Below, in pieces: positions 23,995-34,550 of a stretch of 64,000 bases of DNA. Under the pieces are notes generated by a model that saw only the letters and a list, made by a program, of their open reading frames with translations, made no database searches and had not been told where the DNA came from. Position numbers and translations under genes: made by a program. The stretch is from contig NZ_VWXX01000005.1 of assembly GCF_008632335.1 (NCBI RefSeq), positions 62,001 through 126,000 on the forward strand, written 5' to 3'. Positions within the stretch are counted from its first letter, which is position 1. Each line of letters starts with the position of its first letter. The DNA comes from Thiohalocapsa marina (GTDB lineage Bacteria; Pseudomonadota; Gammaproteobacteria; Chromatiales; Chromatiaceae).

Positions 23995-24849
23995 ATGTGT
24001 GAGCTGTTCGCCCTGTCCAGTCGCGTCCCGGCCACGCTCGGCTTTTCGCTGGAGCGGCTGGCGCGTCGGGGCGGCGCGGATGGCCCGCACCGCGACGGCT
24101 GGGGGCTGGCCTTCTACGAGGGCCCGGACTGTCTGTTGCTGCGCGAGCCCCACGCCGCCAGCCACAGCGCCCTGATGCGCTTCATGGAGCAGCAGGGGCT
24201 GCGCACCCGCATGGCCGTGTCGCACATCCGCCTGGCCACCTTTGGCGATCGGGCACTGCGCAATACCCAGCCCTTCGCGCGCGAACTGGCAGGGCGCATG
24301 CATGTATTCGCCCACAACGGCGACTTCCCGGCGTTGCTGGATGCGCCCTGGCCGGTGGAGGCGCGGTTCCGGCCGATCGGCGATTCGGATTCGGAACTGG
24401 CCTTCTGCGGCCTGTTGGCACAGCTGGCGCCGCTATGGGACGGCGTGGGTCACGGCCAGGTGCCGCCGCTGGCACAGCGCATGGAGGTCATTGCGGAGCA
24501 TGCGCGCGTGCTGCGGGAACTGGGTCCGGCCAACTTCATCTATGCGGATTCCGATGCACTGTTTGTCCATGCCCACGAGCGTACCCAGCTCGACGGCCGG
24601 ATTCGCCCGCCCGGGCTGTATCTGCTCCAGCGCTGCTGCTGGCGTTCCGCGCCGGAACTGGCGGACTCCGGCGTCAACCTGTCCACGGTGCGGCAGGATG
24701 TGGCGCTGGTGGCCAGCGTGCCGCTGACCGACGAGTTGTGGCAGCCGCTGGGGGAGGGGTCGGTGATCGCGCTGTCGAACGGCGTCTGCTACGACGCCGA
24801 TGGCCGCGAGACCGCGCCGGAGCAACTCGCCGCCGGCGGGCCGGGCTAG
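23995..24849 (+). CDS. class II glutamine amidotransferase (YafJ-like)
   Basis: 284-residue N-terminal nucleophile hydrolase. After Met removal Cys2 (MCELFALSS) is the predicted nucleophile; RRGGADGPHRDGWGLAFY, SHIRLATFGD and VFAHNGDF are class II amidotransferase blocks, and IGDSDSELAF completes the active-site pocket. It resembles E. coli YafJ, and the same fold occurs in EgtC of ergothioneine pathways, but there is no egt gene adjacent. The reaction is unknown; hydrolysis of a gamma-glutamyl group is the likely chemistry by fold. It is divergent from the KefB-like gene and monocistronic. Confidence 0.88.
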   Translation: MCELFALSSRVPATLGFSLERLARRGGADGPHRDGWGLAFYEGPDCLLLREPHAASHSALMRFMEQQGLRTRMAVSHIRLATFGDRALRNTQPFARELAGRMHVFAHNGDFPALLDAPWPVEARFRPIGDSDSELAFCGLLAQLAPLWDGVGHGQVPPLAQRMEVIAEHARVLRELGPANFIYADSDALFVHAHERTQLDGRIRPPGLYLLQRCCWRSAPELADSGVNLSTVRQDVALVASVPLTDELWQPLGEGSVIALSNGVCYDADGRETAPEQLAAGGPG

Positions 24850-24973
24850 ATCGGGCATTCACTCGGCCGCGATCGCCTCGAGTCGATCGGCAATGGGTTC
24901 GACGGACTGTATGCATGGCATCACTCAACGCGACTCGCGTGGCGTCAGACGTTGCGGCCGACGGCAACGCGCG

Positions 24974-26179
24974 CTACTCACGGCGCAGCGCCTCGATGGG
25001 GTCGAGTCGTGCCGCACGACGCGCCGGGAAGAAGCCGAAGAGGATGCCCACGGCCGCCGAGAACAGGAAGGCGAGCCCGATGATCCCGAGATTGAGCACG
25101 AAGGGCACCTGCAGGACCCTGGCCAGCAGCAGCGATGCCGCGAGCGCCAGCAGGATACCCAGCAGTCCGCCGAAGGACGACAAGACCACCGCCTCCACGA
25201 GGAACTGCGACAGGACCTCGCGCTCGCGGGCGCCGATGGCCAGGCGGATGCCGATCTCGCGGGTGCGCTCGGTGACCGAGACCAGCATGATGTTCATGAT
25301 GCCGATGCCCCCCACCAGCAGGCTCACCGAGGCCACCGCCCCGAGCAGCGCCGTGAGCACCTGCGTGGTGCCGGTGAGCATGCTGGCGATCTCGCGCATG
25401 TCGCGCACCGAGAAGTTGTCCTCCTCCGATGCGCTGATGTGCCGGCGCTCGCGCAGCAGATGCTCCACGTCGGCCTTGGCCCGCTGCATGGAGCGCTCGG
25501 CGTGCACCGACAGATAGATCACGGCCACGTCCTGGTTGCCGCTGAGGCGCCGCTGCACCGTGCGCAGCGGCAGCAGCACCAGGTCGTCCTGATCCCGGCC
25601 CATGCCGCTCTGGCCCTTGGGCTGCAACAGACCGATGACCTCGCAGCTGAGCTTGGTCAGCCGCACGCGTTGCCCCAGCGGATCCTGGCGGCCGAAGAGC
25701 TCCCGGCGCACCGTGTCGCCGAGCAGGCAGACCGCCTTGCCGGCGCGCAGCTCGCCCTCGGTAAAGGCCCGGCCCGCCGCCAGTGTCCAGGCGCGCGCCT
25801 GCAGATAGCTGTTGTCGCTGCCGGTGACGGAGGTGGACCAGTTGCGGTTGCCGACGATGGCGGTGGCCGACTGGGTCACTGCCGGCGCCACGGCCGCCAG
25901 GGCGGGCACCGAGCGGCGCAGGGCCTCGATGTCCTCGAGCGCGAAGGCCGGTGCATCCTGGCGCATCCCCGGCCCCATGCGCTGCCCCGGCACGACGATG
26001 AGCAGATTGCTGCCGAGCCCTTCGATCTGTCTGCGCACCTGCAGGGTCGCCCCCTCGCCCAGGGTCACCATGACGATGACCGCGGCCACGCCGATGACGA
26101 TCCCCAGGATGGTCAGAAAGGAGCGCAGCGCATTGCGGCGGATCTCGCGTACCGCGAGCAGCAGGCTATTGCTCAGCAT
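24974..26179 (-). CDS. MacB-type ABC permease (FtsX domain)
   Basis: 401-residue permease with the typical arrangement of one N-terminal helix (RSFLTILGIVIGVAAVIVMV), a large periplasmic MacB_PCD domain and three C-terminal FtsX helices (VSLLVGGIGIMNIMLVSVTE, FGGLLGILLALAASLLL, IGLAFLFSAAVGILFGFFPA). The block TERTREIGIRLAIGA is the coupling region. ATG 26179 is preferred; it overlaps the ATPase gene by 14 bases. It encodes the membrane part of a mechanotransmission-type exporter with the two genes upstream. Substrate unknown (MacB homologs move macrolides, siderophores or toxins); no outer-membrane TolC partner is adjacent. Confidence 0.92.
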   Translation of the reverse strand: MLSNSLLLAVREIRRNALRSFLTILGIVIGVAAVIVMVTLGEGATLQVRRQIEGLGSNLLIVVPGQRMGPGMRQDAPAFALEDIEALRRSVPALAAVAPAVTQSATAIVGNRNWSTSVTGSDNSYLQARAWTLAAGRAFTEGELRAGKAVCLLGDTVRRELFGRQDPLGQRVRLTKLSCEVIGLLQPKGQSGMGRDQDDLVLLPLRTVQRRLSGNQDVAVIYLSVHAERSMQRAKADVEHLLRERRHISASEEDNFSVRDMREIASMLTGTTQVLTALLGAVASVSLLVGGIGIMNIMLVSVTERTREIGIRLAIGAREREVLSQFLVEAVVLSSFGGLLGILLALAASLLLARVLQVPFVLNLGIIGLAFLFSAAVGILFGFFPARRAARLDPIEALRRE

Positions 26180-26894
26180 CCGAAGGCCCTCCGGTCGCGG
26201 CGTCGCGCTCCACCAGGCCGTCCAGCACATGCACGACGCGCCCGGCGTAGGCGGCCATCTCCGGCTCGTGGGTGATCATGACCAGGGTGATGCCGCGCGC
26301 ACGGTTCAGGCTGCGGAGCAGGGCCATGATCTCGTGCCCGCGGGCGCTGTCGAGATTGCCCGTGGGCTCGTCTGCCAGCACCACGGCGGGTTCGGTGACC
26401 AGCGCGCGGGCGATGGCCACGCGCTGCTGCTGACCGCCCGAGAGCTCCGCCGGCGTATGCTGCGCCCAGTCTCGCAACCCCACCGCGGCAAGGGCCGCCA
26501 GGGCGCGCGCCCGCCGCTCGCTGCTGTGCACGCGCCGGTAGATCAGCGGCAGCTCGACGTTCTCCAGGGCCGAGGTGCGGCTCAGCAGATTGAAGCCCTG
26601 AAACACGAAGCCCAGCGCATGTCGGCGCAGCAGCGCGCGCTCATCGCGGCTCATGGCACCGACGTCCATACCGCGAAAACGATAGGTCCCGCTGGTCGGC
26701 GCATCCAGGCAGCCGAGGATGTTCATGACGGTGGACTTGCCGGAGCCGCTCGGGCCCATGACGGCGACCATCTCGCCGGTCGCAATGGACAGGTCCACGC
26801 CGCGCAGCGCCTGCACCGCAGCTGCGCCCTGACCATAGACCTTGGTCACGGCCATCAGCTCGATCAGCGCGCCGCTGCCTGGCTCAGCGAGCAC
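26166..26894 (-). CDS. MacB-type ABC ATPase
   Basis: 242-residue ABC ATPase of the MacB/LolD/FtsE class. Walker A GPSGSGKST, Q-loop in VFQGFNLL, signature LSGGQQQR, Walker B VVLADEPTG and H-loop MITHEP are all intact. It lies between the membrane-fusion protein and the permease with only three bases and an overlap separating them. Being a separate ATPase rather than fused to the permease, it represents the split MacB arrangement. Confidence 0.95.
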   Translation of the reverse strand: MLAEPGSGALIELMAVTKVYGQGAAAVQALRGVDLSIATGEMVAVMGPSGSGKSTVMNILGCLDAPTSGTYRFRGMDVGAMSRDERALLRRHALGFVFQGFNLLSRTSALENVELPLIYRRVHSSERRARALAALAAVGLRDWAQHTPAELSGGQQQRVAIARALVTEPAVVLADEPTGNLDSARGHEIMALLRSLNRARGITLVMITHEPEMAAYAGRVVHVLDGLVERDAATGGPSDAEQ

Positions 26895-26897
26895 GGG

Positions 26898-28163
26898 CTA
26901 GCCGCCCCGCTCGAGCACGTCCGTCAGCACCGCCATGCCAGGCTCCAGTGCGCCCGCCGTGATCTGGGTCCAGGTGCCGTCGCTGGCGCCGGTCTCCACC
27001 GGGATCGGTGTTGGAGCGCCTGCGCGCAGCACCCAGACCCGGGCCTTTGCGGCCGAATCCGCCGCACGCCGATCGCCATGGGGCGGACGTGGCAGCAGCA
27101 TGCCCACGAGACCGCCCCCCGAGCGTCCGGTGCCGTCAGTGCTGGGCGGGCGAAAGCGCAGCGCGGCGCTCGGTACCAGCAGCACGTCCTCGAGCTGCTC
27201 CACCAGGATCTCGGCGGTGGCCGTCATGCCCGGGCGCAGCAGCAGATGCGCATTGTCCACCGACAGCAGGGTCTCGTAGGTAACCACGCCCTCAGTGGTG
27301 CTGGGGGCGAAGCGCACCTGTTCGATGTGGGCCGGAAAGCTGCGCTCAGGGTAGGCATCGACCCTGAACTCGGCGGCCTGGCCCTCGGCCACCTGGCCCA
27401 CATCGGCCTCGTCCACGTCGACGTGTAGCTCCATCTGCGCCAGGTTTTCGGCCAGCGTGAACAGCACCGGCGTCTGCAGCGAGGCGGCCACCGTCTGTCC
27501 CGGCTCGACCTTGCGCTCGAGTACGATGCCGTCGATGGGCGAGCGGATGACGGCCTTTTCCACCGCGCGTTGATCCGCATCCACCTGCGCCTGCGCCTGG
27601 TCCACCTGGGCCTTGGCCACGGCGAGCAGGGCCTGGGCGCGCTCGAAGGCCGCCGAGGCGGTGTCCATCTCCTCCGGCGACGCGAGCTTCTTCGCGATCA
27701 GCTCACTGGTGCGGCGCAGCCGGTTGCCGGTCTCGGTGACCGTGGCCCGGGCCTCGAGCACGCGCGCATCGGCCAGGGCCAGGGCGGCCTGGGACTGGCG
27801 CAGACGGGCATCGAGCTGATCCGTGTCGAGCTGCGCCAGCACGCCGCCGGCGCTGACGCGATCGTTGTAGTCCACCGCAACCGACTCGATGGTGCCGGAG
27901 ACCTCGGTGCCCACCTCGACCTGGTTGACGGGCTGCAGCGTGCCCGTGGCGGTCACCTGCACCACCAGCCTGCCGCGCTGAACTGGTTCGGTCTCATAGC
28001 GGGGCGCATCGTTGGTGCGCGGGGCGAGCAGCAGCCAGGCCAGGCCCCCCAGTGCCAGCAGCAGGGGCACAAGGAGCCAGCGCAGCCTGCGGCGTCGCAC
28101 CGAGGCCTGTCGCTCGGTCTCCAGTAACCGGGCCAGGTCGTCATCGCCGTTCAAGTCGTGCAT
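26898..28163 (-). CDS. periplasmic membrane-fusion protein (MacA-like)
   Basis: 421 residues: a cytosolic N-terminus with a basic stretch, one transmembrane helix (about 28-46), a lipoyl-like hairpin domain (VTATGTLQPVNQVEVGTEVSG and IRSPIDGIVLERKVEPGQTV) around a long alpha-helical hairpin rich in Ala/Gln, then beta-barrel and membrane-proximal domains (AEFRVDAYPERSFPAHI, LRPGMTATAEI). This is the HlyD/MacA adaptor of the exporter encoded with the next two genes. A Gly/Arg-rich insert (TDGTGRSGGGLVG) lies in the C-terminal domain. Confidence 0.92.
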   Translation of the reverse strand: MHDLNGDDDLARLLETERQASVRRRRLRWLLVPLLLALGGLAWLLLAPRTNDAPRYETEPVQRGRLVVQVTATGTLQPVNQVEVGTEVSGTIESVAVDYNDRVSAGGVLAQLDTDQLDARLRQSQAALALADARVLEARATVTETGNRLRRTSELIAKKLASPEEMDTASAAFERAQALLAVAKAQVDQAQAQVDADQRAVEKAVIRSPIDGIVLERKVEPGQTVAASLQTPVLFTLAENLAQMELHVDVDEADVGQVAEGQAAEFRVDAYPERSFPAHIEQVRFAPSTTEGVVTYETLLSVDNAHLLLRPGMTATAEILVEQLEDVLLVPSAALRFRPPSTDGTGRSGGGLVGMLLPRPPHGDRRAADSAAKARVWVLRAGAPTPIPVETGASDGTWTQITAGALEPGMAVLTDVLERGG

Positions 28164-28314
28164 GGTGTCAGCCTTGGTCAGCCGCTCTGCCGTTCTGGCA
28201 TTCAGGCGCTGATGTCAGCTTAGCACTCGCGCAAGCGACCGGGGATGGTCGTGGTCGTCTTGCTGCTGGTGCCTTGCCGCTGATTCTCGGCACTGTGGGC
28301 GACGAGCGGGCTTG

Positions 28315-29376
28315 TCAGCCGTCTTCGGTCTTGCGCGTCGGGACCTGGTGGTTGTAGCGCTCCATCAGGTAGCAGAGGCAGTCCTGGCGGATCACGGTTT
28401 CGTCGCAGGTGAGCATGGACGGCATGGCCGGGACGCGCAGGCGCAGTTCGCCGTCGATGTGGTCGAAATAGCGCGGATAGACATCCCGATTCCATTCGTC
28501 GCGTACGTCCAGTGGCGGGGTCGCGTCGCATCGGCCGAAGGCGGTGCCGGCGGGCAGTTCGCGGAAGTTCAGGCGTTCCAGTTCCGGTGACAGCAGCAGT
28601 CCCGCCGCCGGCATGCCGCTTGCCGGGGCGAAGGTGAAGGCCACATCGGGCCGCACCCGCACCTGGGCCATGGTATGGAACAGGTCGATGTCGTGGGCCG
28701 GCACGGCATGGCTGGGCAGTTCCGACAGGCGCAGGCAGGCGTCGACATAGTCCAGCGCGTGCTCCACGCCCAGCTGATCACGCACCTTGCCGCATTCCAG
28801 CGTCACCGCCGGGCACAGCGCGGCCATGGCCTGGGACTGCACGCCGCGGGGGCGAATGAAATAGACCACCGTGCGCGAGAACAGCGCGGCCAGATGCAGG
28901 AAGCGGTTGTCGATGACGTTGACGCAGGCGTAATGCGGATTGGCGCCGGTGTTGTTGTGCAGATCCACGCTGGCGAAGACGCCGCGATGGGCCATGCGCT
29001 CGACGACCCGGGCCATCACCGCGTGCTCCGGTGTCGGCGGCAGTTCGCTGCCTGGCCAGACGCGGTTGTAGTCCGGCTGGTCCGGCAGATGTCGCTGTTG
29101 ACGGGCGGCCGCCAGGACGTTGCCGATGAACAGGCTCAGCGCCCGGGGCAATGGCCGCGCTGCCTGCTGGTAGCGGCGCAGCAGGCGTCGCACAGCCTCC
29201 CAGCCCACGGTCTCGTTGCCGTGGGTGAGTACGGAGACGAACAGGGCCGGTTCACGCTGACCGGGCAGGTGGATCAGCGTCGGGCCCGCCAGGTGTTCAT
29301 GCAACTGGTGGCTGGGGCAATCCAGCAGGCCCGGCGGCAGCTGCGTCAGCTCATGCAACTGTGGAATGTCATTCAT
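28315..29376 (-). CDS. M14-family aspartoacylase/succinylglutamate desuccinylase-like protein
   Basis: 353-residue zinc carboxypeptidase-fold deacylase. Zinc ligands are expected in LTHGNETVGWEAV (HxxE) and the SVDLHNNTG His; TLECGKVRDQLGVEH carries the catalytic Glu. Members of this family remove acyl groups from amino acids (N-acetylaspartate, N-succinylglutamate). The arginine succinyltransferase (ast) pathway genes are not nearby; instead a GCS2-type glutamate-cysteine ligase homolog is immediately upstream, 15 bases away, suggesting a shared small-peptide or gamma-glutamyl metabolite. Calling it astE would over-specify. Confidence 0.85.
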   Translation of the reverse strand: MNDIPQLHELTQLPPGLLDCPSHQLHEHLAGPTLIHLPGQREPALFVSVLTHGNETVGWEAVRRLLRRYQQAARPLPRALSLFIGNVLAAARQQRHLPDQPDYNRVWPGSELPPTPEHAVMARVVERMAHRGVFASVDLHNNTGANPHYACVNVIDNRFLHLAALFSRTVVYFIRPRGVQSQAMAALCPAVTLECGKVRDQLGVEHALDYVDACLRLSELPSHAVPAHDIDLFHTMAQVRVRPDVAFTFAPASGMPAAGLLLSPELERLNFRELPAGTAFGRCDATPPLDVRDEWNRDVYPRYFDHIDGELRLRVPAMPSMLTCDETVIRQDCLCYLMERYNHQVPTRKTEDG

Positions 29377-29391
29377 CAGTGATGTTCTTCA

Positions 29392-30834
29392 TCAGTCCAG
29401 CGTCCATTCGTGAACGGGTCTTCCGGTGGCCTGCTTGTCCAGATAGGCCTCGGTCAGCAGGGCCATGTCCGGGCCGAACCGGGCGACCCAGGCGCGTTGC
29501 CAGGCGGAACCGGTGCGCCGGGTGCGGGCACGTTGATCGATGATGCCGAGCCAGTGGGCGCTCTCGGCGTCGTCGATGGCCAGGTCGCGCAGTCCCTGGC
29601 GTGCCAACGGCAGCAGTCTTTCCAGGATCAGCCGCGACAGCGGCATCCGCCGGGCAGTGTACCAGGGGATTTCCGCCCCCAGACCGTACTGGGCGGCCAG
29701 GTAGAAATTGGCGCGCGCCTGCTGAAAGCGGATGTGCCCTTCCGGTGCATCCGGCTGGGTGGCCAGCGCATGCACGGCGCCGAAGTAGAAGGCGGCATTG
29801 GCCACGTTGTCGGCCACGGTGGGTGCGGCCGCGGCGACGCGATGCTCCAGGCGCAGATGCGGCCGACCCGCCGATGGGTTCCCCGACGCATCGAAGCCGA
29901 TCAGCGGCCGGTTCCAGCGCCAGATGGTGCCGTTGTGCAGCCGCAGGTGGGCCAACTGGTGTGGCGGTGCATCGTCCATCAACTGCGGCAGGATCACCGG
30001 GTAGCGCGAGACATTGGCGCGGAAGCATTCCATGACCGAGCGTTCCGCATAGCGGATGCCGAAGCCCACGCGTTCGCGCAACGGGCTGCCGCCGACGGAG
30101 ACGGCCTGCTCGAACAGCGGGATGCGCGTCTCGTGCCAGAGTTCGCGACCGAACAGGTAGGGCGAGTTGGCGCTGAGCGCCACCATGGGCGCGGACAGGA
30201 TCTTGGAGGCGTTGAACACCCGTGCGGACTCGTCGGCGCCCATCTTCAGATGGATCTGGAACGAGGTGGCCGCGGCCTCCAGCATCACGTCCCGTTGCTC
30301 GATGGTCAGCGGCTGCTCGCCATAGATGCCCAGCCGGATCGGTGCGCCGTCGCGTAGCCGCAGGATCTGTTCGTTGAGCGCCCGGTAGCGTCTGCGGGGC
30401 GTCATCCGGCCAATGACCAGATGCTCCGGACGCAGGGTCGGAAGGATGCCGATGGTGCCCACGCGCGCGCCCAGCGGCGCTGCGGCCCTGCGGCAGCGTT
30501 CGAGGGTATGTTCCAGCTCGGTGGCGAGGCGGCTCAGGGCGTCGCCGCGCAGCCGCAGCGGCGTGCCGTTGAACTCCAGGTTGAACTGGGCCAGTTCTGG
30601 CACCACCAGTGGATCCGGACGCCGTTCCAGCAGCGGTTCGATCAGCGGTGCCGGGGCCATGTGCCGCTGGTCGATCAGCCAGGCCTCCAGCTCGAATCCG
30701 CCCTCCCTGGGGGTGTCGGCGAAGCGCCGCTCGTCGAACCAGGACTGCAGCAGTTCGGTCTCGGCGCGCAGGCGGGCCTCGAATTCGGCGAAATGCGCCG
30801 GGCTGAACTCACTGTCGGCGATGTCCTGGCCCAT
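29392..30834 (-). CDS. GCS2-type glutamate-cysteine ligase-like protein
   Basis: 480-residue carboxylate-amine ligase of the GCS2 superfamily: GGFELEAWLIDQ at the N-terminus (metal/ATP site), QFNLEFNGTPL, AATSFQIHLKMG and RPHLRLEHRVAAAAPTVADN contain conserved Glu/Gln/His residues of the active site. Members join glutamate to cysteine or another amine through its gamma-carboxyl with ATP. It is embedded in a minus-strand run after murU and before the M14 deacylase. Whether it makes gamma-glutamylcysteine (for glutathione or ergothioneine) or a different amide is unclear. Confidence 0.82.
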   Translation of the reverse strand: MGQDIADSEFSPAHFAEFEARLRAETELLQSWFDERRFADTPREGGFELEAWLIDQRHMAPAPLIEPLLERRPDPLVVPELAQFNLEFNGTPLRLRGDALSRLATELEHTLERCRRAAAPLGARVGTIGILPTLRPEHLVIGRMTPRRRYRALNEQILRLRDGAPIRLGIYGEQPLTIEQRDVMLEAAATSFQIHLKMGADESARVFNASKILSAPMVALSANSPYLFGRELWHETRIPLFEQAVSVGGSPLRERVGFGIRYAERSVMECFRANVSRYPVILPQLMDDAPPHQLAHLRLHNGTIWRWNRPLIGFDASGNPSAGRPHLRLEHRVAAAAPTVADNVANAAFYFGAVHALATQPDAPEGHIRFQQARANFYLAAQYGLGAEIPWYTARRMPLSRLILERLLPLARQGLRDLAIDDAESAHWLGIIDQRARTRRTGSAWQRAWVARFGPDMALLTEAYLDKQATGRPVHEWTLD

Positions 30835-30854
30835 GCTGGTGACCGGTGGCGCAG

Positions 30855-31538
30855 TTAGTCCTGTCCTCTGTCTAGCATCTGTCGCAAGGCTTGTAAACGT
30901 TCGGGTGTGCCGACGTCCAGCCAGTGGCCGCGATGGTGCATGCCGCCGACCCGGTCCCGGGCCATGGCTGCGGTGAGCAGCGGGGCGAGCCGAAAGGGGC
31001 CGTCGCTGCAGCCTGCGAAGAGGTCCGGATGGTAGATCCCGACGCCGGAGAAGGTGAGCCTGGGACCCTTGCCCGCACTCACGCGGCCCCGGGCATCGAG
31101 CGTGAAGTCACCCTGTGGATGATGCGGCGGATTGTCCACCAGCACCAGGCTGGCCAGATCGCCGCTGCGGTGGCGGAGTCGGCCATAGTCGACATCGCAC
31201 CAGATGTCGCCGTTGATGACCAGAAACGGCTCCGGTCCGAGCAGCGGCAGGGCCCTGAAGATGCCGCCGCCGGTCTCCAGCGCCTGGCCCTGGCCCTGGC
31301 CCTCGGCGGAGTAGCGGATGTGTACGCCGTGATCGCGGCCGTCGCCCAGCCGTTGCTCGATCTGCGCCCCCAGGTGGGCGTGATTGATCACCAGCTCCCG
31401 GACACCCGCTGCCCGCAGCCGATAGATCTGGTGCTCGATCAGGGCCTTGCCCCCGGCCTGCAGCAGCGGTTTCGGCGTCCGGTCGGTCAGCGGCCGCATG
31501 CGCTCGCCGCGGCCGGCGGCCAGGATCATCGCCTTCAT
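30855..31538 (-). CDS. murU: MurU-like nucleotidyltransferase
   Basis: 227 residues; N-terminal [20 protein letters not shown] is the nucleotidyltransferase signature, with [15 protein letters not shown] and the metal-binding [12 protein letters not shown]. Length and layout agree with MurU, which forms UDP-MurNAc from MurNAc 1-phosphate during cell-wall recycling in Pseudomonas-type bacteria. A mannose/glucose-1-phosphate transferase is the alternative. The partner kinase AmgK is not adjacent. Start ATG 31538 overlaps the stop of the PqiA-like gene by four bases. Confidence 0.85.
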   Translation of the reverse strand: MKAMILAAGRGERMRPLTDRTPKPLLQAGGKALIEHQIYRLRAAGVRELVINHAHLGAQIEQRLGDGRDHGVHIRYSAEGQGQGQALETGGGIFRALPLLGPEPFLVINGDIWCDVDYGRLRHRSGDLASLVLVDNPPHHPQGDFTLDARGRVSAGKGPRLTFSGVGIYHPDLFAGCSDGPFRLAPLLTAAMARDRVGGMHHRGHWLDVGTPERLQALRQMLDRGQD

Positions 31539-32923
31539 CGGCCTGTCGTCCCCGTCTCACGTTTAGTGTGTGGGCCGGCATGGGGGCTGGTATGTGGGCC
31601 GGTGTCTGCTCCGGCGTGTGGCTCGGCAGCGGGGTGGGCATGGGCCTCGAGGCGCGTCGACAGCACCAGGCTGGCGAGCACGAAGCCCAGGAACATGAAG
31701 AAGCCGATCTCCAGGGAGGTGCCGTTGGTGGTGATGACATCCACATCGCGCCCGCTGCGGGCGATGCTGGACAACTGGCTGGTGACCAGACCGCTGAAGC
31801 CGATGTAGGCCATCAGCATGGCCACCACCAGCACGTCGGCCATGGACCACTTGCCCGAGCGCAGCGCGAAGAAGCCCACCAGCGGGTTGCGCCGCAGCCG
31901 CCGCAGGTCGAAGTAGTACAGAAAGCCGCAGACCATCTTGGCCGTCGGAAAGACCAGGCTGAACAGGGTGATCAGGACCGCCACCAGGATCATGTCCGCG
32001 GCCCGCGTGGCCAGCAGCACGGCGACCACATCCAGGATGCTCTTGCTCTGGAAGTACAGCACCTGGTCGCTGAAGACGATGTCCTCGCCGAGCAGATCAA
32101 AACGCAACTCGGCGATGCGTGCCTCCACCTCGATCATCGGTGTCCAGACGCCAACCACGAGCAGCACCAGCGTGGCCGCCGTGAGCAGGCCCATGGCTTC
32201 GGGCGGCAACGCGGCGCGCCGCGGCAGCACGACCAGCGCGAACAGGCAGGTCACCGCCAGCGCCACCTGCAGCGCGCCGGAGCGGGCCGAGTGCTCGAGG
32301 TTGCGGGCGGCGGCCTCCAGCCGCGCGATGCAGCCGGCAACCCCGGCGCAGTTGCGGTTCGCGAGTACCTGCTCCAGCGCCTCGGTGTCGGTCCTGGACA
32401 GGGTGGCGGTGGCCGTGGTCTCGATGGCCGCAAGCAGCTGCGTCTTGATCTCCTCGCGGGTGGCGGGACGGTTCAGTTCATCCAGCAGGGCGTCGGCGTA
32501 CTGCGGAACCCTGGCCCGCAGATCGTCGAAATCCACCAGGAAGTCCTGCACGCCCTGCCGCAGCGTTCCCTGCATGCGCTCCAGCCAGTCGTCGCCGGCG
32601 GAATTGCGGCGGCGAAGGGAGGCCTCGATCTCCAGCAGCAGGCGGTCGAGCACCACCTGGACATTGCGTTTCAGCGTCGGCCGGTTGGCGTCGGTGACCT
32701 CGAAGCCGTCGATGCGTCGGGCAAGCACGTCGGCCAGCTGATCGACCCAGACCTCGGCGTTGAGCAGCCCGTAACGCACGTCGCGCAGCTCCGCCAGATC
32801 GGTTCGCGTTTGCTGCAGCGCCCGCAGGTCGCCGATGAGTGTCACCGACAGCAGTACCGCCGCCAGCAACAGCCCCAAGCCCACCAGACCGGCGAAAACG
32901 CGCACCCCCGATTCACCCTTCAA
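31535..32923 (-). CDS. PqiA-family membrane protein with His-rich tail
   Basis: 462 residues: an N-terminal signal-anchor (8-30), an extended alpha-helical periplasmic domain (about 31-205), then several membrane helices with the paraquat-inducible protein A block ([59 protein letters not shown]). PqiA proteins act with PqiB/PqiC in envelope lipid transport; no PqiB is here. The C-terminus carries six tetrapeptide units such as HAGP and HTSP (31571-31642), a metal-binding-like tail. The start is uncertain: TTG 32923 is the only in-frame candidate near a distant AGGAG, GTG 32905 the alternative. Confidence 0.75.
   Translation of the reverse strand: MKGESGVRVFAGLVGLGLLLAAVLLSVTLIGDLRALQQTRTDLAELRDVRYGLLNAEVWVDQLADVLARRIDGFEVTDANRPTLKRNVQVVLDRLLLEIEASLRRRNSAGDDWLERMQGTLRQGVQDFLVDFDDLRARVPQYADALLDELNRPATREEIKTQLLAAIETTATATLSRTDTEALEQVLANRNCAGVAGCIARLEAAARNLEHSARSGALQVALAVTCLFALVVLPRRAALPPEAMGLLTAATLVLLVVGVWTPMIEVEARIAELRFDLLGEDIVFSDQVLYFQSKSILDVVAVLLATRAADMILVAVLITLFSLVFPTAKMVCGFLYYFDLRRLRRNPLVGFFALRSGKWSMADVLVVAMLMAYIGFSGLVTSQLSSIARSGRDVDVITTNGTSLEIGFFMFLGFVLASLVLSTRLEAHAHPAAEPHAGADTGPHTSPHAGPHTKRETGTTGR
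31571..31642 (-). repeat. six 12-base units coding the His/Pro-rich tail
   Basis: Consecutive 12-base blocks (for example TGGGCCGGCATG, GGGGCTGGTATG, TGGGCCGGTGTC on the plus strand) encode [20 protein letters not shown] and HAGP on the minus strand. The spacing preserves the reading frame. Confidence 0.8.
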
Positions 32924-32938
32924 ACTTCAAACTTCAAA
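32918..32938 (-). repeat. three tandem TTTGAAG units at the PqiA-like start
   Basis: On the minus strand TTTGAAG is repeated three times between the upstream AGGAG and the proposed TTG start. Each unit holds a TTG, but only the last is open into the gene; the first two meet an in-frame TGA. Because seven is not a multiple of three, copy-number change would alter spacing or choice of start. Confidence 0.75.
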
Positions 32939-32945
32939 CTTTCTC

Positions 32946-34202
<1,257 letters not shown>

Positions 34203-34550
34203 GTGGATTCAGTGTTTCGGGAGGGTCGGTCTGTCGTCGGCGGGATCATCTCCGCTGCGCCTTGTTGGGCGGCAGGCCCGGTGCGCCATGCCGCGCGCGG
34301 GCCGGACGGCGTGCAGGGGCGGGATGAGGGGCCGGCGATGGCAGGGCTCGGAGGGCGGCCCGCAGGCGGCCCGGGGTGGATGCTTGTTAGTCTTGCCGGT
34401 GGGTTTTGCCGCTTGGTGTTGCCAGCTCGCGCTTCTGACCGATGCGGGATGCGCGTCCGCCGGCAAGGCACCGCACAGGGCGCCTGAGGTTTCGCCCCAG
34501 GGGCCGTGCTGGCCCGTCGGCCGGCTTGCTGGCTGGCCCCGTCGCCGTGC
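34203..34550 (-). other. trxA-rho intergenic leader, no gene seen
   Basis: A 348-base GC-rich gap between trxA and rho. In enterics this is where the rho leader and its autoregulatory attenuation lie. I see no small ORF with a convincing ribosome site and no clear Shine-Dalgarno right before the rho ATG. Confidence 0.4.

Noticed and set aside
23995-24849. Class II amidotransferase as EgtC
   Set aside because: It is 16 kb from egtBD and its blocks fit YafJ as well or better; a role in ergothioneine was not claimed.
28315-29376. Naming the M14 protein astE
   Set aside because: No other arginine succinyltransferase pathway gene is present and the neighbour is a GCS2-type ligase.
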